In this document: positions 23,656 through 31,519 of the stretch, in pieces | Position numbering within the stretch: position 1 is the first letter of the stretch | Layout of the letters: the number at the start of each line of letters is the position of its first letter | Program-made: the position numbers and the translations under genes | Assembly (NCBI GenBank): GCA_963718775.1 | Contig: OY970377.1 | Coordinates: forward strand, 806,001 to 870,000 | Reading direction: 5' to 3' | DNA length: 64,000 nucleotides | Source: VRUE01 sp963718775 | GTDB taxonomy: Bacteria; Actinomycetota; Thermoleophilia; Solirubrobacterales; 70-9 | Notes under the pieces: model-generated | What the model was told of the DNA's origin: nothing | The model's database searches: none | What the model saw: the letters and a program-made list of their open reading frames with translations, nothing else

Positions 23656-24687
23656 CTAGCCGATCGCGACCATGCGCTCGATCGGCAGCTTCGCCCGCCC
23701 GGCGATCTCCGCCGGCACGCTGACCTCGAACTTCATATCGCGCAGGCTGTCGCGCAGCTTCGGCAGCGTGATCATCTTCATGTACTTGCAGACGGCCATC
23801 CGGTTGGCCTCGATCAAGTTTGCCTGCGGCGCCGCCTGCTGAAGTGGATAGAGCATGCCGTTCTCGGTGGCGACGACGAAGCTGCCCTCGGGGTGCTCTT
23901 CGACGTGCTGGAGCATCCCCGAGGTGGAGAGCATGTGGACCCCGCCGGCGTCGATGTCACCGGCGGCGACGTACTCCATCGCCTGGGTCGCGCAGCCGCA
24001 CTCGGGGTGGATCAGGAACTCGGCCTCGGGGTGCTCGGCTCGGGTCTGGGCGATGTCGCCGGGGCGGATGCCGGCGTGCACGTGGCACTCGCCGTCCCAG
24101 ATGTGGAAGCGGGCGCGGCGCTCGGGATCCTCGCGGATCCCGGTCTCACGCTCGACGAAGGCGCCCAGCCACATGTCGGGGCCGAAGAGGATCTCGGTCT
24201 CGGGCCCGTGCTCGGCCCAGATGTGCTCGACGACCTTGACCGCGTTGGAGGAGGTGCAGCAGTAGTCGGTCTCCGCCTTGACCTCGGCCGAGGTGTTGAC
24301 GTACATGACGACCAGGGCGCCCGGGTGCTCGGCCTTCCAGGCGCGCAGCTGGTCGGCGTCGATCGAGTCGGCGAGCGAGCAGCCGGCGTCGAGGTCGGGG
24401 ATCAGCACCGTCTTCTCGGGCGAGAGGATCGAGGCCGTCTCGGCCATGAAGTGGACGCCGCAGAAGGCGATCGCGTCGGCATCGGTCGCCGCCGCCTCAC
24501 GCGAAAGTCCCAACGAGTCGCCCATGTGGTCGGCGACGTCCTGGATCTCGGGCAGCTGGTAATTGTGGGCGAGGATGACGGCGTTGCGCTGGGCGGCGAG
24601 CGCGCGAACTTCCTCGCTCAGGGCAGCGATCTCTTCGGGCGAGAGAGCGTCCGGAATTGTGGGTTGGATCGTCGGGAGCTCTTGCAC
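23656..24687 (-). CDS. nadA: Quinolinate synthase NadA
   Basis: A 343-residue 4Fe-4S enzyme that condenses iminoaspartate with dihydroxyacetone phosphate to quinolinate in NAD biosynthesis. Cluster cysteines are visible in FCGVHFMAE, DYCCTSSNAV and HPECGCATQ; LAHNYQLPEIQDVADHMGDS is the N-terminal signature. The GTG at 24687 (VQELPTIQ) is chosen because GGAAGG lies just upstream; a GTG at 24723 would add 12 residues. nadC is nearby at 25746-26603, but no nadB is present in the window. The gene is divergent from mutM. Confidence 0.95.
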   Translation of the reverse strand: MQELPTIQPTIPDALSPEEIAALSEEVRALAAQRNAVILAHNYQLPEIQDVADHMGDSLGLSREAAATDADAIAFCGVHFMAETASILSPEKTVLIPDLDAGCSLADSIDADQLRAWKAEHPGALVVMYVNTSAEVKAETDYCCTSSNAVKVVEHIWAEHGPETEILFGPDMWLGAFVERETGIREDPERRARFHIWDGECHVHAGIRPGDIAQTRAEHPEAEFLIHPECGCATQAMEYVAAGDIDAGGVHMLSTSGMLQHVEEHPEGSFVVATENGMLYPLQQAAPQANLIEANRMAVCKYMKMITLPKLRDSLRDMKFEVSVPAEIAGRAKLPIERMVAIG

Positions 24688-24728
24688 GAGCCCTTCCTTT
24701 CCTGATGTTCGCTGGCCCGGCACTTTGC

Positions 24729-24758
24729 CTTGAACCAGTCGAATGAACGTTGTTCAAG
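24729..24758. promoter_or_regulatory. Palindrome in the nadA-mutM divergent region
   Basis: CTTGAAC (24729-24735) and GTTCAAG (24752-24758) are inverted arms, with an overlapping tighter palindrome TGAAC-GTT-GTTCA at 24744-24756. The placement between divergent nadA and mutM suggests an operator for one or both. The 3-nt spacing does not fit the Gram-positive LexA box, and no NAD-specific regulator motif is recognised. Confidence 0.4.
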
Positions 24759-24772
24759 TCTACCCTCTCGGC

Positions 24773-25618
24773 ATGCCCGAGTTGCCCGAGGTCGAGATCA
24801 CGGCGAGGAGACTGAACACGGCCCTGTCGGGAGCCACCGTCGAGTCGGCCCTGGCGCCGGGGATGAACGTGATGAAGACCTTCGAGCCGCCGCTCGACTC
24901 GCTCGCCGGGCGCAAGCTGTCCGCGGTCCGGCGGGTGGGCAAGATGCCGGTGGTCGAGTTCGGCGACCTGGCGCTGCTGATCCACTTGATGTCGGCGGGC
25001 CGCCTGCGAATCTTCGACAAACGCGCCTCGATGAAAGACCGCGCCTCGCGGATCCTGATCCGGCTCGACGACGGGCGCGAGCTGCGGCTGCGGGAGTTCG
25101 GCACCAAGCAGCGCGCCTGGGCGAAGCTGCTCCCGACCGACGTGGTCGACCAAGACGAGTCTGTTGCTCGCCTCGGGCCGGAAGCCTGGCCAGCACCGCC
25201 CCTGGAGGAGTTCGGCGCGCTGATCGACCAGCCGCGCCACCTCCACCCACTCCTCCGCCACCAGGGCGACATCTCCGGCATCGGCCGCTCCTGGGTCGAC
25301 GAGATCCTTTGGGAAGCGCGGCTCTCGCCCTTCAAGAAAGGGTCTGAGCTCAATACGGATGAGGTCAAGCAGCTACACGCCGCCCTACACGTCCTCGGTG
25401 ACGCGATCGACCACTACGAGGAGACGATCGACGAGCAGCTGCCGGACAAAGTGCCGATGCCACTACAGGTCCACAAGCGAGAGGGACAACCGTGCCCCCG
25501 CTGTGGAACCACAATCGAGGCCGTCTTCTTCTCCGAACACCAGACCAACTACTGCCCGAAAGAGCAGACTGGCGGTCGGGTCCTCAAGGATCGCCGCCTC
25601 TCGCGTCTGCTCAAGTGA
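24773..25618 (+). CDS. mutM: Fpg/Nei-family DNA glycosylase with altered zinc finger
   Basis: A 281-residue base-excision repair enzyme. It begins MPELPEVEITARRL, giving the catalytic Pro2 and Glu3; a Lys in RRVGKMPVVEF matches the conserved beta-hairpin Lys. The helix-two-turn-helix reads GIGRSWVDEILWEARLSP. The C-terminal finger CPRCGTTIEAVFF...NYCPKEQTGG has three cysteines, but the fourth position (CPxC) is Glu, while the GGRVLKDRR arginine is retained. The gene could be mutM or a nei-like paralogue. The start at the MPELPEVE ATG is fixed by the need for an N-terminal proline. Confidence 0.88.
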   Translation: MPELPEVEITARRLNTALSGATVESALAPGMNVMKTFEPPLDSLAGRKLSAVRRVGKMPVVEFGDLALLIHLMSAGRLRIFDKRASMKDRASRILIRLDDGRELRLREFGTKQRAWAKLLPTDVVDQDESVARLGPEAWPAPPLEEFGALIDQPRHLHPLLRHQGDISGIGRSWVDEILWEARLSPFKKGSELNTDEVKQLHAALHVLGDAIDHYEETIDEQLPDKVPMPLQVHKREGQPCPRCGTTIEAVFFSEHQTNYCPKEQTGGRVLKDRRLSRLLK

Positions 25619-25641
25619 CGCGGGGGACCGGATCCCCGTAC

Positions 25642-25744
25642 GAGCGACGGGTGCCCCTCCCCTGGAGGCCCGTCGCGCAGCTGGGGCCGCACGATTCTGC
25701 GGGGCGTGGACACTGAGCCTCCTGGGGAGGGGCACCCGTCGCTC
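25642..25744. repeat. Palindromic element, family II copy A
   Basis: Perfect 21-bp arms 25642-25662 and 25724-25744 (GAGCGACGGGTGCCCCTCCC plus one base) are followed inward by a one-base mismatch and GGAGGC/GCCTCC. The interior contains CCGCA/TGCGG and CAGCTGCGCGACG (on the minus strand). Its reverse complement matches the element at 26674-26775 at about nine positions in ten by hand alignment. It lies between the convergent mutM and nadC genes. Confidence 0.85.
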
Positions 25745-25745
25745 T

Positions 25746-26603
25746 TTAGGTGGACTCGATCAGCAGGCTGAAGTCGAGGGTCGGGGCGGAGTGAGTGAGA
25801 GCGCCAACGGAGATGAAGTCGACGCTGGTCTCGGCGATGGCGCGGACGGTCTCCAGGTTTACGCCGCCTGAGGCCTCTAGCGAGGGGCCTTTGCCGGTGC
25901 CAGCGTTTTCGTCGCGGAGTCGGACTGCATTTCGCAGGGTCTCGGTGTCCATGTTGTCGAGCAGGAGGATGTCGGCGCCGGTGCCCAGCGCGTAGGCGAC
26001 CTCGTCCAGGTTGCGACACTCGACCTCGACCGCCAGGTCGGGGTATTTGCTGCGAGCGCCGTAGACAGCCTTGGCGAGGCTGCCGGCGAGAGCGATGTGG
26101 TTCTCCTTGATCAGGATCGCGTCGTAGAGGCCCATGCGGTGATTGCGCCCGCCGCCGGCAAGTACGGCTGCCTTCTCCAGCTCGCGCAGCCCCGGAGTCG
26201 TCTTGCGCGTATCGAGGATCGCCGCTCCCGTCCCCGCCACCGCCTCGACAAAGCGGGCGGTCAGCGTCGCGACGCCGGAGAGATGGCCGAGGAAGTTGAG
26301 CGCCGTGCGCTCCGCCGCCAGCAAGGCCGCCGCGGGGCCGCCGATGAAAGCGACATCGACCGGGACCTCCTCGCGCCACTGCCCCTCGACGACGAGGTTG
26401 TCGACGTCCTCCACCCCACACTGCCGCATCACCTCGGCAACCACCCCGAGCCCGTAGACGACGCCAGCCTGCTTCTGCACGATCCGAGCCCGCCCCCGCG
26501 CTCCCTCCGGAACGGTCGCCTCAGCCGTCACGTCCCCAGCTCCGACGTCCTCGGCCAATGCCCCCGCCACGATCTTCTCCAGCGTCTCCGTCACCCGCCG
26601 CAC
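25746..26603 (-). CDS. nadC: Nicotinate-nucleotide pyrophosphorylase NadC
   Basis: A 285-residue enzyme converting quinolinate and PRPP to nicotinate mononucleotide, CO2 and pyrophosphate. Signatures include EDVGAGDVTAEATVP at the N-terminus, ERTALNFLGHLSGVAT, ILDTRKTTPGLRELEK, GGRNHRMGLYDAILIKENH and the C-terminal EASGGVNLETV...SVGALTHSAP. It is complete and typical in length. The gene is flanked on both sides by oppositely oriented copies of the family II palindrome. It is separated from nadA by mutM, which runs the other way. Confidence 0.96.
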   Translation of the reverse strand: MRRVTETLEKIVAGALAEDVGAGDVTAEATVPEGARGRARIVQKQAGVVYGLGVVAEVMRQCGVEDVDNLVVEGQWREEVPVDVAFIGGPAAALLAAERTALNFLGHLSGVATLTARFVEAVAGTGAAILDTRKTTPGLRELEKAAVLAGGGRNHRMGLYDAILIKENHIALAGSLAKAVYGARSKYPDLAVEVECRNLDEVAYALGTGADILLLDNMDTETLRNAVRLRDENAGTGKGPSLEASGGVNLETVRAIAETSVDFISVGALTHSAPTLDFSLLIEST

Positions 26604-26614
26604 CCTAAATCAGC

Positions 26615-26665
26615 CGCTGACTTCGTACTTATTCGCCAATCGAGCGAATAAAGGCGAAGTCAGCG
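26615..26665. repeat. Hairpin upstream of nadC
   Basis: CGCTGACTTCG (26615-26625) and CGAAGTCAGCG (26655-26665) pair perfectly. An inner CTTATTCG/CGAATAAAG stem has one bulged A. It lies 12 nt upstream of the nadC start on the minus strand and next to the family II element at 26674-26775. An mRNA-leader structure or an unrelated palindrome are both possible. Confidence 0.6.
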
Positions 26666-26673
26666 AAGGAGGA

Positions 26674-26775
26674 GAGCGACGGCTGCCCCTCCCCCGGGAG
26701 GCTCAGTGGCCCCGCCCCGCAGAACCGTGCGGCCCCAGCTGCGCGACGGCCTCCAGGGGAGGGGCATCCCTCGTC
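26674..26775. repeat. Palindromic element, family II copy B
   Basis: The near-palindromic sequence starts GAGCGACGGCTGCCCCTCCC and closes with GGGGAGGGGCATCCCTCGTC. It shares the GGAGGCTCA ... CAGCTGCGCGACGGCCTCC core with copies at 25642-25744 (inverted) and 42917-43019. The outer arms are less perfect than in those copies. It lies between the divergent nadC and sigma factor genes, so it cannot act as a normal terminator. Confidence 0.85.
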
Positions 26776-26812
26776 CTCACGTTCCGTTCGCCAGCAGCGT
26801 TTAATCCCATAG

Positions 26813-27275
26813 GTGACCACCCTGCCTCCGTTCCAGACTCTCCTCGACGAGTACGCCGCCGACGTGATGGGCGTCCTGCGCGGCGCGGTCGGCCGCAACG
26901 ACGCCGAGGACTGCTTCCAGGAGACCTTCCTGGCGGCGCTGCGCGCCTACCCGAAGCTGAAGGACGACGGCAACCTACGCGGCTGGCTGCTGACGATCGC
27001 CCACCGCAAGGCGATCGACCATCACCGCGCCAACGGGCGACAGCCGATGCCCAGTCGCCGAAGTAGCCGAGGTCGGGGTCACCGATCCCGAGCCCGGCGA
27101 CGGCATCTGGGAGGTCGTCGGCGCGCTGCCGCCAAAGCAGCGCGCCGCGGTGGCGCTGCGCTACGGCAGCGACCTCCCCCACGCCGAGATCGCCGCGGCG
27201 CTCGGCTGCTCGCCGGAGGCGGCGCGCCGCAGCCTCCACGAGGGACTCAAACGACTGAGAAAGGAGCTGGCATGA
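26813..27275 (+). CDS. ECF-type sigma-70 factor, interrupted by a 1-nt insertion
   Basis: Region 2 reads TLLDEYAADVMGVLRGAVGR...AEDCFQETFLAALRAYPKL and GWLLTIAHRKAIDHHRANGR. The frame breaks near 27050-27053 (an extra A before GTC-GCC-GAA). Region 4 resumes one frame over as WEVVGALPPKQRAAVALRYG, DLPHAEIAAALGCSPEAARR and SLHEGLKRLRKEL. Correcting one base gives about 154 residues. There is no anti-sigma gene next to it; instead the stop overlaps the ogt ATG (ATGA), so the two are translationally coupled. The GTG at 26813 is the likely start. Confidence 0.85.
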
Positions 27276-27825
27276 AGGCATCGCTCGAACGTCTCACCGA
27301 GCGCGCCAACGACGAGGGCCTGCTCGACGTCGCTTACACGATCTCCGACTCGCCCTTCGGACCGCTGCTGCTTGCCGCCACGCCGAAGGGACTGCTCAAG
27401 GTCAGCCTGCCTGGCCACGATCCCGGAGGAGGCGCTGGAGGATCTCGCCGCGCGGGTCTCGCCGCGGGTGCTGGAGGCGCCGGCGCGCCTCGAGGAGGCC
27501 CGCCGCGAGCTCGACCTCTACTTCGAGGGCAAGCTGACCGAGTTCGACCTGCCGCTCGACTGGCAGCTGAGCAGGGACTTCCGCCGCCGGGCGCTGCGCG
27601 CGATCGACCGCATCCCCTACGGCAGAGACCCGCAGCTACACCGAGATCGCCCGCAGCGCCGGCAACGAGCGCGCCGTGCGCGCCGCCGGCACGGCCTGCG
27701 GCTCCAACCCGATCCCGATCGTCGTCCCCTGCCACCGCGTGCTGCGCAGCGGCGGCGGCCTCGGCGGCTACGGCGGCGGCCTGCCGATGAAGGAGGCGCT
27801 GCTGAAGCTCGAGGGCGTTCTCTAG
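27272..27825 (+). CDS. ogt: Methylated-DNA-protein cysteine methyltransferase, two 1-nt insertions
   Basis: Suicide repair protein that removes methyl groups from O6-alkylguanine. It starts MKASLERLTERAND and reads well to KVSLPGHDP. An extra C in 27422-27424 breaks the frame, and EEALEDLAARVSPRVLEA resumes one frame over. A second extra base near 27624 (GGC-A-GAG-ACC) precedes ETRSYTEIARSAGNERAVRA. The active-site motif VVPCHRVL and the GGYGGGLPMKEALL tail are intact. With both bases removed the protein is about 183 residues. It is coupled to the sigma factor gene and overlaps the convergent hydrolase gene by 4 nt. Confidence 0.85.
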
Positions 27826-28711
27826 CTGGAGACGGCGACGGGCCCGAACAGCTCCCGCGCCCGCTCGATGACGACGTCGGGCTTCTCCTCGGCGACGAAG
27901 TGCCCGCAGCCCGCGAGGATCTCGACGCTCATGTCGTCCGCGTAGGGCTCGTAGCCGGCGAGGATGTCGGCCGTGATCACCGGGTCGGCCTCGCCGGCGA
28001 GGATGCGGGTCGGCACCGTGAGGCGCTGGGAGCGGTAGTGGCCCTTTTTGAGGCGGGGCAGCTCGCGAGCAGGAAGCTGCGGTAGACGTGGGAGGAGGCG
28101 AGGGCATGATCGCGCGAGCGAAAGCTCTGCGCGAAGCAGTCGAGCTCGGCCTCGCTCCAACGCATGTCGGGGTGCGAGCCGCGCGTGTGTACGAGCTTGA
28201 CGAAGCCGGGGATGTGGCGATGGACGGCGGCGCCAAGGCCGGGACTGGCGAGAACGAACTGGTAGGCGTTGCGGCTGAGCGACTGCAGCGACGGCGTCGG
28301 CGGCGTGAAGAAGGGGTGCACGATGCCGAGCCCGAGGTAGTGGCGGATGCGCTCGGGCGCTTTCAGGCAGAGCAGGAAGCCAGCGTAGCCGCCCCAGTCG
28401 TGGCCGATCAGCTCGACCTCGTCGAGCCCCAACTCGTCGAGCAGCGCCAGGATGTCGTCGGCGAGTTCCTGGATCTCGTAGCGACCTGCCGGCGCATCGC
28501 TCCAGCCGAAGCCACGCAGGTCCGGGCAGATCACCCGCCGTTCGCTGGCCAGCGCCGGGATCAGCTTGCGCCAGGTCCACCAGTGCTGCGGCCAGCCGTG
28601 CAGGAGGAGGACTGGCGGCCCCTCCCCCGCTTCGGCGACGTGAAAGCGGGTGCCGTCCAGATCGACGTAGCGATGCGTAACGCCGTCCAGCTCGGGCGGG
28701 GAGGCCTGCAT
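27822..28711 (-). CDS. Alpha/beta hydrolase (epoxide hydrolase-like), 1-nt deletion
   Basis: About 296 residues once one base is restored near 28063-28068. The N-terminal part, PPVLLLHGWPQHWWTWRKL, has the HGxP oxyanion motif. The nucleophile elbow is GHDWGGYAGF, with Asp as in epoxide hydrolases and haloalkane dehalogenases. After the break the true frame continues KKGHYRSQRLTVPTRILAGEADPVI (acid region) to GCGHFVAEEKPDVV with the catalytic His. The ATG at 28711 (MQASPPELDG) fits. Substrate unknown. Convergent with ogt, sharing 4 nt. Confidence 0.85.
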
Positions 28712-28796
28712 GGCGCCTGAATCTACCTACGCGGGTAACCCGCACACCTGCTCGCCGCCCTCAAGCTCACCGGTTAACCGGCCGATCAATGGCGGG

Positions 28797-29453
28797 ATGT
28801 CATCTTCAGACGAGCACTCGACGCGGCCCTTCCCAGTCCGCAAACGGCTCCCAGCCATGGCCTGGGTCCTCTCGGCAATCGCGCTGCTCGCCATCGCCAC
28901 GCTCGGCCTCCAGGCCATCGCAGCCTCCTCTCCCGCTCCGGCGCAGGCCGAATCGACCTACGCCGAACTCGAAGGCGAAGTCGAACTCGGCGAAGAATGG
29001 GAATTCGAAGCGGCGGAAATAGAAGAAGAGGAAGAAGAGGAAGAAGAGGAGCCCGGCGGCACCGCCGGCCCGGCGGCCCTGCCGCCCGAATGCATCCTCA
29101 GCACCGCCTCGGTGGACGTCGTCGCCGTTCCGGACCACGAGCGTGTGCAGCTGAGCCTCCGCTATACCGCCGAAGAACCAACCGGAATCGGCATCGAGTA
29201 CTGGCTCAAGGGCGACAAAGGCTCGCTGCGTCTCGGCTCCGTCAAGCGCAGGCTCGGCACCCGCGGCGTGCTGCACCTGAGCCGCCATCTCGACGAGCGC
29301 GAGGTGACCAAGTTGCGCGCCGCCCGCGTGATCATGGTCGGCCTCGACGTGCCCGCCGTCGACTCCTACTGCAAGCCCTTCCTGACCTTCCGCCTCGACG
29401 CCAAACGTCAGCAGGCCAGCCGCACCGCTTGGTCTGAGCTCTTCCGCCGCTAG
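28797..29453 (+). CDS. Exported acidic protein of unknown function
   Basis: A 218-residue protein with an N-terminal hydrophobic segment (about 20-42, AMAWVLSAIALLAIATLGLQAIAA) that acts as a signal or anchor. A strikingly acidic stretch (ELEGEVELGEEWEFEAAEIE, then a run of Glu) follows, then a folded-looking C-terminal half with Cys residues (PPECILSTASVDV and VDSYCKPFLTF). No family is recognised. The ATG at 28797 is preferred over an upstream frame opening that lacks a signal context. The stop overlaps the convergent prfB stop by 4 nt. Confidence 0.6.
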   Translation: MSSSDEHSTRPFPVRKRLPAMAWVLSAIALLAIATLGLQAIAASSPAPAQAESTYAELEGEVELGEEWEFEAAEIEEEEEEEEEEPGGTAGPAALPPECILSTASVDVVAVPDHERVQLSLRYTAEEPTGIGIEYWLKGDKGSLRLGSVKRRLGTRGVLHLSRHLDEREVTKLRAARVIMVGLDVPAVDSYCKPFLTFRLDAKRQQASRTAWSELFRR

Positions 29454-30569
29454 CTCGCCGCTGAGGCGGCCATCTTGTTCAGGTAGTCGCGGATGAAGTC
29501 GTCGAGGTCGCCGTCGAGGACGCGCTGGGCGTCGCCTACCTCGTGCCCGGTGCGGTGGTCCTTGACTCGCTGGTCGGGATGGAGGAAGTAGCTGCGGATC
29601 TGCGAGCCCCAGGCGACGTCCTTGACCTCGCCCCGCACCTTGGCCAGCTCCTCGGCCCGTTTTCGCTCCTCGAGCTCGATCAGCTTCGAGCGCAGGAACT
29701 GCATCGCCACTGCCTTGTTCTGCGTTTGCGAGCGCTCGTTCTGGCACTGCACGACGACGCCGGTGGGGATGTGGGTGATCCGCACCGCCGAGTCGGTCTT
29801 GTTGACGTGCTGGCCGCCGGCGCCGGAGGCGCGGTAGGTGTCGATCCGCAGGTCGGCGTCGTCGATCTCGACCTCGACCCCCTCGTCGACCAGCGGGCCG
29901 ACGTCGAGCTGGGCGAAGCTGGTGTGGCGGCGCGCCGAGGAGTCGAAGGGGGAGATCCGCACCAGCCGGTGGACGCCACGCTCGGCGGCAAAGAGGCCGT
30001 AGGCGTTCTCGCCACGGGCGATGAAGGTGGCCGACTTCAGCCCCGCCTCCTCCCCCGGCGAGGCCTCCTTCATCTCGACCTCGAAGTCGCGCCGCTCCGC
30101 CCAGCGCAGGTACATGCGCAGCAGCATCTCGGCCCAGTCCTGTGAGTCGGTCCCGCCGGCGCCGGCGTGGACGGTGACGACGGCGTCGCCGGCGTCGTAC
30201 TCACCGCTGAACAAGCGTGCCTCTTCCAGCTCGGCGAGATGGCGCTCGACGGTGACGAGCTGGGAGCCCAGCTCGGCCGCCATCTCCTCGTCTTCGGCGG
30301 CCATCTCGGCCAGCTCGCCGAGATCGCCCACCTCGGCCTCGAGCTCGCGAAAGGTCTTCAGCCGGCGTTGCGCGCGGGCATGGGCGGCGGAGGTGCGGGC
30401 CGCGGCCTCCTGCTCGTCCCAGAAGCCGGGAGCCTGCATCGCGGCCTCCAAGCGTTCGATCTCAGCTTCGAGCGAAGCGGGGTCAAAGGTAGTCCGAGAG
30501 CAGGGACAGCTGCTCACGGACTTCGGCCAAGCGGGAGGCGACGGATTCTGTCGAGGCGGCCTCGGCCAT
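29450..30569 (-). CDS. prfB: Peptide chain release factor 2 with programmed +1 frameshift
   Basis: RF2 recognises UGA and UAA. Translation starts at ATG 30569 and reads 28 codons (MAEAASTESVASRLAEVREQ and on) to CTT-TGA-C, the universal prfB shift site at 30488-30482. A +1 slip on CTT bypasses the TGA at 30485-30483 and continues DPASLEAEIERLE. The corrected product is 372 residues. Specificity motif SPF occurs in RISPFDSSARRHTSFA, and the catalytic GGQ in GAGGQHVNK. The usual Shine-Dalgarno-like stimulator upstream of the slip site is weak here (only CGGAC). Regulation is therefore autogenous through UGA termination efficiency. Confidence 0.96.
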
Positions 30570-30587
30570 GCCGACAGCCTACCCAGC

Positions 30588-30638
30588 CGAACTGCATCAA
30601 CTTCTCCACCTGCGAGATAGAGAAGTTGATGCAGTTCG
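30588..30638. repeat. Palindromic hairpin, family III copy 2
   Basis: CGAACTGCATCAACTTCTC (30588-30606) and its perfect 19-bp complement (30620-30638) flank a 13-nt loop. It shares CGAACTGCATCAA with copy 1 at 3596-3646, while the inner stem bases differ and still pair. It begins 19 nt upstream of the prfB start and ends just before the methyltransferase stop, both on the minus strand, so it could terminate one transcript or fold in the prfB leader. Confidence 0.8.
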
Positions 30639-30640
30639 AA

Positions 30641-31519
30641 TCAGGCGGGGGTGCGAGCGCCGATGATCCAGGTCGAGGCCGGGGCGACCACGCCTTCGGG
30701 GCCGTCGAACTCGGCCAGCGCCTCGCGGAGCTCGCTGGCGATCTTGGGGCGGATCTCGTCGATGCGGTCTTCCCAGAGCCGCAGCACCTCTCCGGCCGGC
30801 CCGATCGCCATGTTCATCTCGACGGCCTGATCGAGATCGTTGCCGATCTTGAGCGGCAGGTCGCAGCGCTGTAGGGCGATCTCCTCGAAGCCGGCGATCT
30901 TGAGCTGCTCGCTGACCGTGTCCGCATTCGCCATCGAGAACGGGCCCGGCCCGCAGGTCGGCTCGTCGCTCTCCTCCGGGTGCTCGAGGTACTCCTCGAC
31001 GACCAGCTCCGCCCGGCGCACCCAGTCGTTGTCGAGCTTGCGCCGCCAGACCACCGCGCAGAGCCGGCCGCCGGGGACGAGCGCCTTGCGGACGTTGCGC
31101 AGCGCCTGCACCGGATTGGCGAAGAACATGATCCCCATCCGCGAGAACGCGTAGTCGAAGGTCTCCTCGAACTCGGTCGCCTGGACGTCGCCGGTGACGA
31201 AGCGGACGTTCCCGAGGCCGGCCTGCTCGGCCTCATCGCGCGCCATCTCGATGAACGGATCGGCGACGTCGATGCCGACCGCCTCGCCATCGGCGCCGAC
31301 CAGCGCAGCGAGATCCTGGGTCGTGTCGCCGAAGCCGCAGCCGAGATCGAGCACCTTGTCGCCGGGCTGCGGCGGGTGCGCCCGCATCGCCGCCTCGCCG
31401 TGAGCACCGAGCCCCACGGTGACGATCTCGCGGAACTTGACGAAGCGGTCGAAAAGCGGCCCGCTCCAGGCCTCGGCCGCCTCTCTATTCGATGCGGCGG
31501 GAGCTCCCATCCTCAGCAT
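30641..31519 (-). CDS. Class I SAM-dependent methyltransferase
   Basis: A roughly 292-residue UbiE/Methyltransf_11-like protein. Motif I is DKVLDLGCGFGDTTQDLA, motif II VGIDVADPFIEMAR; RFVTGDVQATEF and FSRMGIMFFANPVQALRNV follow, then the PGGRLCAVVWR loop. The target could be a small lipid or quinone-like molecule; it cannot be named. An ATG at 31519 or 31510 starts the protein inside the 3' end of the SnoaL-like gene, an overlap of about 26-35 nt implying coupled translation. Confidence 0.85.
   Translation of the reverse strand: MLRMGAPAASNREAAEAWSGPLFDRFVKFREIVTVGLGAHGEAAMRAHPPQPGDKVLDLGCGFGDTTQDLAALVGADGEAVGIDVADPFIEMARDEAEQAGLGNVRFVTGDVQATEFEETFDYAFSRMGIMFFANPVQALRNVRKALVPGGRLCAVVWRRKLDNDWVRRAELVVEEYLEHPEESDEPTCGPGPFSMANADTVSEQLKIAGFEEIALQRCDLPLKIGNDLDQAVEMNMAIGPAGEVLRLWEDRIDEIRPKIASELREALAEFDGPEGVVAPASTWIIGARTPA

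Noticed and set aside
24744..24756. LexA/SOS box between nadA and mutM
   Set aside because: The Gram-positive SOS box is GAAC-N4-GTTC flanked by C/G; here the spacing is three, so LexA binding is unlikely.
25642..26775. Composite transposon around nadC
   Set aside because: The bracketing inverted repeats suggest it, but there is no transposase and no target-site duplication, and nadC is a core gene in expected company.
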